Shown piece by piece: positions 1-5,325 of a stretch of 12,906 nt of DNA (positions within the stretch are counted from its first letter, which is position 1; the number at the start of each line of letters is the position of its first letter). The translations under genes were made by a program, and so were the position numbers. Where the stretch lies: assembly GCA_945952425.1 (NCBI GenBank), contig CAMFIX010000036.1:1-12906 (forward strand). The letters are read 5' to 3'. Source of the DNA: an uncultured Pseudorhodobacter sp. (GTDB lineage: Bacteria > Pseudomonadota > Alphaproteobacteria > Rhodobacterales > Rhodobacteraceae). The notes under the pieces were generated by a model. The model was given only the letters and a program-made list of their open reading frames with translations. It ran no database searches and was not told the DNA's origin.

Positions 1-415
1 CGGCAAAGGTGGCCTTGTCCTTCTCCATCACCGCATTGGCGTTGGACAGCATCCCCTCGTCCGGCAGGATCGTCAGGATGTTGATGTCGCTGCCGGCGAG
101 CAGGTTGTTCGTCACCCATTTCAGGCTGTCGACATCCAGCGAGACCTTGGCCTTCAGATCCTTCGCCTCGGCCAGGATGTTGGCTTCCATCCACTTGACC
201 AGCTTGGGCTGGTCCTTGCCGAGCTTGGCGGTGTATTTCGCCACCGCCTTTTCCAGCGCAGCGATGGCGGTCAGCGTGGCGGTATAGCCCTTGCCCATGG
301 CCTTGGTCACATCGTCGATCGCATCGCCGATCGAGACGCCCGAGACCGCGCCTTTCTTGACATGCTTGTCGCGCTCGGTATTCCAGGCGCTGTGCAGCTT
401 GGCGAAATCGGTCAT
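1..415 (-). CDS. Hypothetical protein, 3' end cut by window edge
   Basis: An open frame of 138 codons runs leftward off the window with no stop, so the gene is partial. It starts at an ATG at 413-415 with an AAGGGGG ribosome binding site a few bases upstream. The translation begins MTDFAKLHSAWNTERDKHVK and is rich in Ala, Lys, Asp and Leu, with no signal peptide and no membrane segment. It looks like a soluble, mostly helical cytoplasmic protein. A Trp-Met-Glu stretch near residues 75-77 and a TILPDEG segment near 116-122 are visible, but I recognise no family. It lies 57 bp downstream of arfB on the same strand and may be co-transcribed with it. The GC-rich third-codon usage matches its neighbours. 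Function unknown; coding status is fairly secure from the start signal and uninterrupted frame. Confidence 0.7.
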   Translation of the reverse strand, partial: MTDFAKLHSAWNTERDKHVKKGAVSGVSIGDAIDDVTKAMGKGYTATLTAIAALEKAVAKYTAKLGKDQPKLVKWMEANILAEAKDLKAKVSLDVDSLKWVTNNLLAGSDINILTILPDEGMLSNANAVMEKDKATFA

Positions 416-472
416 GGTGGCCCCCTTTTTCGGCACCCTATCAGGCGGGGCCCCGGGCGAGAGGGGGAAAAT

Positions 473-895
473 TCAGTCTTCATCCTCAACGCTGCCGCGC
501 CCGGCCTTCACCCCGGCGCGGACTTTTTTCGCCACCAGGCGGCGCTGCACCGACCCATAAGTTGGCTTGGTCGCAATCCGCCGCTTGGGCACGATCAGGG
601 CCTGGCGGATCAGCTCGACCAGCCGTTCCCGCGCGATCTCGCGGTTCTGCGCCTGGGAGCGGGTGTCCTCGACCTGGAGGACGATGGCGCCTTCGGTGGT
701 CCAGCGGCGCCCGGCCAGCCGCTTCAGACGTGCCTTGACCGCGGGGGTCAGATGCGGCGAACGCTCGGCCTCGAAGCGCAATTCGACGGCGGTGGAAACC
801 TTGTTCACATTCTGCCCGCCGGGCCCGGAAGAGCGCACGAATTGCTCGGTCAGTTCCCAATCGGCGATGGATATCGTGTCGTTGATCTGCAGCAT
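473..895 (-). CDS. arfB: Alternative ribosome-rescue factor / peptidyl-tRNA hydrolase ArfB (YaeJ family)
   Basis: A 140-aa class I release-factor-like protein. It contains the GGQ hydrolysis motif at residues 26-28 inside RSSGPGGQNVNKVSTAVELR, the hallmark of this family, and ends in a long basic tail (about residues 108-135, many Arg and Lys). In ArfB that tail enters the empty mRNA channel of ribosomes stalled without a codon in the A site. The codon-recognition domains of RF1/RF2 are absent, and the length equals the family's usual ~140 aa. I chose the ATG at 893-895 because GGAAGA precedes it at good spacing and the family starts with a short stretch before the first strand; the frame stays open 25 codons further upstream but that part overlaps a hairpin. 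A terminator-like hairpin sits just upstream (904-935), so expression may depend on read-through. Known role: freeing stalled ribosomes as a backup to tmRNA. Confidence 0.93.
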   Translation of the reverse strand: MLQINDTISIADWELTEQFVRSSGPGGQNVNKVSTAVELRFEAERSPHLTPAVKARLKRLAGRRWTTEGAIVLQVEDTRSQAQNREIARERLVELIRQALIVPKRRIATKPTYGSVQRRLVAKKVRAGVKAGRGSVEDED

Positions 896-903
896 GTTCT
901 TCC

Positions 904-935
904 AAACGAGAAAGGGTCGCACGGCGGCGACCCTT
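904..935 (-). terminator. Terminator-like hairpin immediately upstream of arfB
   Basis: A perfect 9-bp stem (912-920 with 927-935, AAGGGTCGC paired with GCGACCCTT) with a 6-nt loop is followed on the minus strand by the T-rich run TTTCTCGTTT. The geometry fits an intrinsic terminator, although the T tract is interrupted. It lies 17 bases before the arfB start codon, so it would end a transcript coming from yhhQ or the leader region, or attenuate arfB. Confidence 0.55.
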
Positions 936-945
936 CCCGAGTTCC

Positions 946-1074
946 AAGGAGATGGGCCAGTTAGGGCCAATCCAACTTGGGCAGATTTTTCAAGGGGTTG
1001 CCCTTAGAAAATCATCCTCCAAGCTGTCCCGACGCCTCTCTCCAATATCACTCTAGACACTGGATCACCTCCTT
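946..1074 (-). repeat. Long-range inverted repeat: SD-like element and its downstream complement
   Basis: On the minus strand AAGGAGGTGATCCAGT (1074-1059) can pair with ACTGGCCCATCTCCTT (961-946). This gives 13 Watson-Crick pairs, one G-U and a 2x2 internal mismatch. It would enclose about 97 nt that include a small 5-bp hairpin with a 4-nt loop (992-996 with 1001-1005). The pairing would hide the strong ribosome-binding sequence, so the RNA could switch between ribosome-bound and closed forms. The sequence shows the pairing potential; the regulatory reading is inference. Confidence 0.45.
1004..1060 (-). CDS. Candidate 18-aa leader peptide with extended Shine-Dalgarno
   Basis: A GTG-started ORF of 18 codons (MSRVILERGVGTAWRMIF) begins 7 nt after AGGAGG, ideal spacing for the strongest possible ribosome binding site. 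The 16 bases before it (1061-1076) are a perfect complement of the conserved 3' end of 16S rRNA. Codons such as AGA, ATA and TTG are unlike the GC-rich usage of neighbouring genes, which suggests that the act of translation or the RNA itself matters more than the peptide, or that the ORF is fortuitous. Its stop codon overlaps a small hairpin at 992-1005. It lies between yhhQ and arfB. No homologue is recognised. Confidence 0.3.
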   Translation of the reverse strand: MSRVILERGVGTAWRMIF

Positions 1075-1106
1075 TCGAATGGTTGCCGATAGGGGTAGCG
1101 TGACAT
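1065..1106 (-). CDS. Candidate 13-aa ORF ending in tandem AGG codons
   Basis: ATG-started ORF MSRYPYRQPFERR, beginning 14 nt after the yhhQ stop codon. Its last two sense codons are AGG AGG followed by TGA, and these same bases form the Shine-Dalgarno of the next tiny ORF, so the two could be translationally coupled. Tandem rare Arg codons before a stop are known from E. coli to stall ribosomes and attract rescue. No clear ribosome binding site precedes it, and if the TTGACA promoter candidate here is real, its start would lie upstream of the transcript. Speculative as a gene. Confidence 0.25.
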   Translation of the reverse strand: MSRYPYRQPFERR

Positions 1107-1124
1107 AGTTTTGCGCTTTGTCAA
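1096..1124 (-). promoter_or_regulatory. Possible sigma-70 promoter at the end of yhhQ
   Basis: A perfect TTGACA (1124-1119 on the minus strand) overlaps the yhhQ stop codon. At a 17-nt spacing the -10 is ACGCTA, a poor match, so only the -35 is convincing. If used, transcription would start near 1089 and give a transcript of roughly 185 nt up to the hairpin at 904-935, or longer into arfB. Confidence 0.25.
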
Positions 1125-1738
1125 AAGCTTTCCGCAACGGGTTGTGCCAATTTCGCTATAATGAGACGGAATGGCAAAAGACCGAACAAAGCGATGGCAA
1201 ATTTGACGCACCAGTCGGCCAGGCCCAGGGAAACCCAATAGGGAACGGCGGGGCCGAAGCCCAGAAGCGGGCCCATCTGCCCGGCCCAGGAGACGTCGTT
1301 GCCGGGCTCCAGAAAGGTCAGGGAGCCTGCGAAGGCGATGGTGAAGAAGACCACGCTGTCCAGCGTCGAGCCGACCAGGGTGGCGGTCAGCGGCGCGCGC
1401 CACCAGGCCGCGCGGCGAAAGCGGTTGAAGATCGAGATGTCCAAGAGCTGGCCCAGCGCAAAGGCGGTCAAGGAGCCCATGGCGATGCGCAACGTGGTCA
1501 GCCCGGGATAGCCCGCGGCGACGACCGAGCAGATCAACCCGACGACGAATCCCGCCAGCACGACGATCCGGGCCGAGCGCGTGCCGTCCAGCCGGTTGAT
1601 GATGTCGTTGACGAGGAAGGTGAAGGGATAGGTCAGCGCGCCCCAGGTGAGATAGGCGCCGAGCGGGTGGTTCACCAGGATGTTCGAGGCGACGACGATG
1701 GTCGCCATGGCAAGGATGCCAGGCAGAAGCGTTTTCAT
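1121..1738 (-). CDS. yhhQ: Queuosine precursor transporter YhhQ (COG1738)
   Basis: A 205-aa integral membrane protein of the YhhQ/VUT1 family, with about six hydrophobic segments and the family signature TYPFTFLVNDIINRLDG near residues 36-52 (consensus TYPFTFLVTDLVNR). YhhQ imports the 7-deazaguanine precursors preQ0/preQ1 used to make queuosine at the tRNA wobble position. The start at 1738 is supported by GGAAAG 6 nt upstream. A preQ1-I-like riboswitch (1742-1775) sits directly before it and its 3' strand overlaps that binding site, which independently supports the substrate assignment and suggests translational repression by preQ1. The gene follows the phytase-like gene on the same strand with a 73-bp gap. 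The length is normal for the family and nothing is disrupted. Confidence 0.95.
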   Translation of the reverse strand: MKTLLPGILAMATIVVASNILVNHPLGAYLTWGALTYPFTFLVNDIINRLDGTRSARIVVLAGFVVGLICSVVAAGYPGLTTLRIAMGSLTAFALGQLLDISIFNRFRRAAWWRAPLTATLVGSTLDSVVFFTIAFAGSLTFLEPGNDVSWAGQMGPLLGFGPAVPYWVSLGLADWCVKFAIALFGLLPFRLIIAKLAQPVAESF

Positions 1739-1741
1739 GTG

Positions 1742-1775
1742 CTTTCCGTTTTTTACAAGGTAGCGGAGACTTGGG
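1742..1775 (-). promoter_or_regulatory. preQ1-I-like riboswitch before yhhQ
   Basis: Read on the minus strand this is an H-type pseudoknot of class preQ1-I. P1 is CAAG (1773-1770) with CUUG (1759-1756). L1 is UCU. P2 is CCG (1766-1764) pairing with CGG (1748-1746). C1763 sits where the ligand-pairing cytosine is expected, followed by UAC. An A6 tract (1754-1749) forms the A-rich tail just before the P2 strand. This parallels the B. subtilis aptamer (UUC-UAG-C-UACA ... AAAAAACUA) with compensatory change in P2. The GGAAAG ribosome binding site begins inside the P2 strand, so ligand binding should block translation. Confidence 0.75.
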
Positions 1776-1777
1776 TT

Positions 1778-1793
1778 CGCCCGAAGGCAGGCG
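1778..1793 (-). other. Small hairpin between phytase-like gene and riboswitch
   Basis: CGCCTG and CGGGCG on the minus strand can form 6 bp (one G-U) around the loop CCTT, ending 2 nt before the riboswitch. No T tract follows, so it is not a good terminator. It may insulate or stack on the aptamer. Confidence 0.3.
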
Positions 1794-1811
1794 GCGTTTA
1801 CGCCCGCTGCG

Positions 1812-2687
1812 TCAGTCGGGCAAGCGGTATTCCACCAGCTCTTCGCGAAAGACCTTCAGGAAATTGTCGTCCGAGATCATCGAGGCGATCAGCGCGGCGT
1901 CCTGCCGCCAGAGGCTGAGGCCCTCCAGGTTGTCGTGCAGGCCCAAGGGCGTGGTCAGCAGGATCGTGTCGTTCACCGGGCCGTCGGCAATGTCGAACCG
2001 GCGGATGCGGCTGGCGAAACCGGCGGGGCCAGCGAAGAAGCGCTCCAGGATGTACAGCCGCCCCTTGTCGTCGAAAGCGGCGTCCGAGATGCGCCAGTCG
2101 CCATCGCGGGGCAGCGTATAGCGCCGCTCCCAGGCCGTGCCGGACCAAAGGTAGACCGGGAAGTCCCCAGGGCCGACGGGGTATTCCGGGATCAGCCAAA
2201 GCCCGCCATCCGGGGCGCGGGCGATGGATTCAAAGGCGGTGTTGGGCGGATAGATCGCGAATTCCTTCGGCCGCGGCATCCTGACCGCCGCTGCTCCCAG
2301 CTGCGGATAGGCCATGACCCGCGCCGTCCCCTCGGTCGAGACCCAGGCCCGTCCGTCCGGCGCCACGGCCAGCCCCTCGGTGTCGTTCTGCCCCGGCCGC
2401 AGCGGCTTGCCATCGGCGTCCAGCAGCGGCTGGGTGCGCCCCGAGGTGACCTTGACGATGCGGCCTTTGTCGCGCGTGATCGCCAGTCGCAGGAAAAACC
2501 CCTTGTCCGACATGGTGACCGCATGCAGCCCATCCGGCGCCATGTGCAGTGCGGAATAGCCGCCGCCGGGCAGGTGTTTCAGGTCGACGGCCTGCAGGAA
2601 CCCCGGCCCCGGCAAGGGCCCCGCGGCGCCGTGCAGGCCAAGCGTCCAGACCCACAGGATCAGTTGGCGGACAAAACCGCGGCGCAT
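1812..2687 (-). CDS. Secreted esterase-like activity of phytase family protein
   Basis: 291 aa, starting MRRGFVRQLILWVWTLGLHG, an N-terminal signal peptide or anchor. The body resembles the phytase-like esterase domain (PF13449): a beta-propeller-type repeat pattern with NDTEGLAVAPDG near residues 102-113, DAAFDDKGRLYILERF near the middle of the C-terminal half, and the family motif LHDNLEGLSLW followed by MISDDNF near the C terminus. Function in the family is poorly defined; a periplasmic or exported hydrolase is likely. I chose the ATG at 2685-2687, because the longer frame to 2888 lies inside mepA and lacks a signal peptide. The gene overlaps the mepA 3' end by 28 nt, so translation is probably coupled. 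No strong ribosome binding site is seen. Confidence 0.85.
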   Translation of the reverse strand: MRRGFVRQLILWVWTLGLHGAAGPLPGPGFLQAVDLKHLPGGGYSALHMAPDGLHAVTMSDKGFFLRLAITRDKGRIVKVTSGRTQPLLDADGKPLRPGQNDTEGLAVAPDGRAWVSTEGTARVMAYPQLGAAAVRMPRPKEFAIYPPNTAFESIARAPDGGLWLIPEYPVGPGDFPVYLWSGTAWERRYTLPRDGDWRISDAAFDDKGRLYILERFFAGPAGFASRIRRFDIADGPVNDTILLTTPLGLHDNLEGLSLWRQDAALIASMISDDNFLKVFREELVEYRLPD

Positions 2688-3538
2688 TGTTCGGGCAGGT
2701 CCGACATCAGGAACTCCCGCGCCGTCCGCTTGTGCGGTTGCGGTTTGGGCGGGTTCTTCGGGGGTTTCGGATGCAGATAGGCGTCCGAGACCCAATACAT
2801 CAGCGTGTCGTCGCAGCCATTGCCGCCTTTCGAAAGCTCGGAGACCGAGGGTTTCTGCACCTGGCACTCCGTCGCGCCGGCCGGGCATTTCAGGCGCACA
2901 TGCATATGGTCCTGGTGTCCCGCCTCGGGCCGCAGCTTTTGCAGCCAGGCGGTGTCGGCCGGTGTCGCCGACTTGCAGATCTCGATCTTGACCGCCGCCG
3001 ACACGAAAATCCGGTCGACGCGGGGGTCTTGCGCCGCCAGTTTCAGCACCTGGCGATAGCTGTCGTCGTAATTGCCGTTCACGCTTAGCTGGTCATCGGT
3101 GCGGATCGAGATGGCCGACATCTTCTCGCGCTCGGCCACCGAATGGTTCAGCCGGTCGGGTTTCGAAAACCAGATGTCGGCATCCAGCCCCATCTGGTGG
3201 CTGGCATGGCCCGAGATCATCGGCCCGCCGCGCGGATTGCCGATGTCGCCGATGTAAAGCCCCTTCCAACCGGCCGAGGTCACGGCGGCGGAGAGATCCT
3301 CCAGATACGAGACCATCACCGGGTTGCCCCAGTTGCGGTCGCGCGACAGGCGCATGGCCTGCCAGGTCGGCCCGGTCTCCGGCAGCTCGACATTGCCCGC
3401 CGCGCAACCGCGGCCATAGGCGCCGATGGGCATGGCGGGGCCCTGCGTGGGCTGCGTCTTTTGCGAGAAGAGCTTGGCCGCCGTGGTCTCGGCCATGGCC
3501 GGCGCGGCCAAAAGCAGCAGGATCGCCAGGAACTTCAT
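2660..3538 (-). CDS. mepA: Penicillin-insensitive murein endopeptidase MepA
   Basis: 292 aa with a clear signal peptide (MKFLAILLLLAAPAMA, cleavage after residue 16). MepA (PF03411, LAS metallopeptidases) cuts the D-Ala-meso-DAP crosslinks of peptidoglycan in the periplasm. The zinc-site motifs are present: GHASHQMGLDAD at 110-121 (ligands by homology H114 and D121) and GHQDHMHVRLKC at 207-218 (H208, H211, H213). Pairs of cysteines that could form disulfides and a proline/lysine-rich stretch (257-269) occur in the C-terminal part. The start ATG overlaps the stop of the upstream MFS gene (ATGA), so the two are translationally coupled. The length is close to the 274 aa of E. coli MepA. Confidence 0.95.
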   Translation of the reverse strand: MKFLAILLLLAAPAMAETTAAKLFSQKTQPTQGPAMPIGAYGRGCAAGNVELPETGPTWQAMRLSRDRNWGNPVMVSYLEDLSAAVTSAGWKGLYIGDIGNPRGGPMISGHASHQMGLDADIWFSKPDRLNHSVAEREKMSAISIRTDDQLSVNGNYDDSYRQVLKLAAQDPRVDRIFVSAAVKIEICKSATPADTAWLQKLRPEAGHQDHMHVRLKCPAGATECQVQKPSVSELSKGGNGCDDTLMYWVSDAYLHPKPPKNPPKPQPHKRTAREFLMSDLPEQCAAVLSAN

Positions 3539-4881
3539 CTTTCCCCCTTGGGCCTCACCCATGTCAGCAGCACCATCCCCAAAAGGAACAGAAGGATCAA
3601 CGGGATGGCAATGCCCATGCGCTGGCTTCCGCTGATCGTCGTGGCCAAGGCAATCGCCGCTGGCGCGATGAAGGAGGTGACCTTGCCGGACAAGGCGTAA
3701 AGCCCGAAGCCCTCGGTCGCGCGTTCGGGCGTGGTGTGGAAGACCATCATCGTGCGGGACGAGGATTGCAGCGTTCCCCCCGCCGCGCCGATCGCCATGC
3801 CGCAGAGGTAAAACAGCTTGTCCGCCATGCCGGGCGCTAAGGGCAGGCCATAGACCGCCTGCGGAGTCATCCCCGCGATCACCAGGCAGACCAGGATCAG
3901 CACCCAGATCGACAGAACCATCACCGGCTTCGGCCCCCGCGCCGAATCCATCTTGCCGCCGAGCCAGCTGAACAGCGTCGCCGCCAGCGCCCCGGCGATG
4001 CCGAAGACGCCGATCTGGGTGATGCTCCACCCCAGCACCCCCGCCGCATAGACCCCGCCAAAGGCATAAAGCGCGTTCAGCGCGTCGCGGTAGATCATGG
4101 AACTCATCAGATGGGCAAACAGCGAGGGCCGTTGCGGCAGGTCGCGGATCAGCGTGCCCAAGGAGCGCAGCGCCCGCGCCGTGCCGGTGCCGATCCGCGG
4201 CACCTCGCGCACCCAAAGCACGAAGGGCACCATGAAGACGACATACCACAGCGCGGTGAAGGGGCCGACGACGCGCGTCCCCTCGCGCAGGGCGGCGTCC
4301 AGCCCGAAGGCAGGCGCCAGGCCGATCAGCGTCTTCCCCGTCTCGCCGCTTTCGGCAAAAAACAGCAGCATGATGACCAAGGCGATGATCCCGCCGAGGT
4401 AACCGAAGGCGAAACCATAGCCCGAGACGCGGCCCATCTCCTCGTCTGTGGTCAGGTCGGGCATCAGGGCGTTGGTGAAGATCGTGGCGAATTCCATGCC
4501 GATCAGGCCGACGCCGAACCAGATTTGCGCCATCAACAGGTCGGGCGCGTCGGGGGTCAGATACCACAGCATCCACGACCCCACGACATAGGCAGCCGAG
4601 AAGCCCCAGATCCAGGGCATCCGCCGCCCCGCCCCATCGGCAAAGGCGCCCAAGAGCGGCGCCAGCACGGCGATGGCCAGCCCCGAAAGCGACTGCCCCC
4701 AGCCCCAATAGCTTTGCGCGGCAGCGCCCGCGGCCTCGGGCGCCAGGCCCTGGCCCGCGAAATGCGCCGTGGCGATCTGCTGGAAATAGGGGCCGAAGAC
4801 GAAGGTCAACAGCAGCGTGCTGTAAGGCTGGCTCGCCCAGTCGAAGAACCACCAGCCCCAGATGCGTTTCGACTGCGCCAT
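3535..4881 (-). CDS. MFS transporter, UMF1 / BtlA-like family (COG2270)
   Basis: 448 aa with about 12 hydrophobic segments. The start RIWGWWFFDWASQPYSTLLL and the following FVFGPYF are typical of the UMF1 family (Atg22-like vacuolar effluxers, PF11700), in which an aromatic-rich first helix carries a DWA motif. A loop with PDLTTDEEMGRVSGYGFAFGYLGG (positions ~137-160) is likewise family-like. Substrate unknown; related eukaryotic Atg22 proteins export amino acids. I chose the ATG at 4879-4881 since GGAGG lies 5 nt upstream; an in-frame start at 4932 has no such site. It is the first gene of the minus-strand run with mepA and is divergent from yggT. Confidence 0.88.
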   Translation of the reverse strand: MAQSKRIWGWWFFDWASQPYSTLLLTFVFGPYFQQIATAHFAGQGLAPEAAGAAAQSYWGWGQSLSGLAIAVLAPLLGAFADGAGRRMPWIWGFSAAYVVGSWMLWYLTPDAPDLLMAQIWFGVGLIGMEFATIFTNALMPDLTTDEEMGRVSGYGFAFGYLGGIIALVIMLLFFAESGETGKTLIGLAPAFGLDAALREGTRVVGPFTALWYVVFMVPFVLWVREVPRIGTGTARALRSLGTLIRDLPQRPSLFAHLMSSMIYRDALNALYAFGGVYAAGVLGWSITQIGVFGIAGALAATLFSWLGGKMDSARGPKPVMVLSIWVLILVCLVIAGMTPQAVYGLPLAPGMADKLFYLCGMAIGAAGGTLQSSSRTMMVFHTTPERATEGFGLYALSGKVTSFIAPAAIALATTISGSQRMGIAIPLILLFLLGMVLLTWVRPKGER

Positions 4882-4995
4882 AACCGCCTCCGTTTTCCGC
4901 CGAATGAAGCCCGAAGCGCCGCGATTAAGCAAGCCAGAGATTGCGCCCGCGGCCCCGGCAGGCTACCACATCTGCGAGAAGCGAAAGGGCCCGTC

Positions 4996-5280
4996 ATGAC
5001 CTCGATCCTGCAAATCCTCCTCATGCTCGTCGGCATCGCCCGCTGGATCGTGCTGGTCCATGTCATCATGAGCTGGCTGATCAATTTCCAGGTGCTGAAC
5101 CTGCGCCAATCCCTGGTCGCCCAGGTCTGGTATGCGCTGAACCGCACCCTGGACCCGGTCTATTCCCGCGTGCGCCGGCTGTTGCCCGCCACCGGCGGCA
5201 TCGACTTCGCGCCGCTGATCGTGCTGCTGGTGATCTATGGGATCGAGATCGTCATCCGCAACAATCTCTACTACCGCTGA
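4996..5280 (+). CDS. YggT family membrane protein
   Basis: 94 aa with two hydrophobic segments (about residues 5-28 and 70-88) flanking a conserved middle ALNRTLDPVYSRVRRLLPATGGIDFAP, the YggT domain (PF02325). The pattern RTLDPVYSRVRRLLP followed by G-G-IDFAPLIVLL is diagnostic. Members are inner-membrane proteins loosely linked to osmotic stress or to cell-division and envelope functions; the exact role is not established. AAAGGG precedes the ATG. It is divergent from the MFS gene, 114 bp away, and 45 bp upstream of recQ, so co-transcription with recQ is possible. Confidence 0.9.
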   Translation: MTSILQILLMLVGIARWIVLVHVIMSWLINFQVLNLRQSLVAQVWYALNRTLDPVYSRVRRLLPATGGIDFAPLIVLLVIYGIEIVIRNNLYYR

Positions 5281-5325
5281 TCGGGATTAACCCCGCCTTA
5301 ACCTAGATCGGGGCAGAACGACCAT

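Noticed and set aside
473..970. Longer N terminus for ArfB
   Set aside because: The added 25 residues overlap a terminator-like hairpin and are not part of the family; the ATG at 895 has a good ribosome binding site.
1061..1076. Fragment of a 16S rRNA gene on the plus strand
   Set aside because: Only the last 16 bases match; upstream sequence is not 16S and no rRNA operon is nearby. It works better as an extended SD on the minus strand.
1812..2888. Longer N terminus for the phytase-like protein
   Set aside because: The extra 67 codons lie inside mepA in another frame and would bury the evident signal peptide; the ATG at 2687 fits better.
4882..4995. Sigma-70 promoters in the MFS/yggT divergent spacer
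   Set aside because: Only weak matches (TTGCGC with TACCAC on plus; TTGCTT with CTTCAT on minus); not enough to list as features.
5291..5313. CCCCG/CGGGG hairpin between yggT and recQ as a terminator
   Set aside because: Only 5 bp with a 13-nt loop and no T tract.
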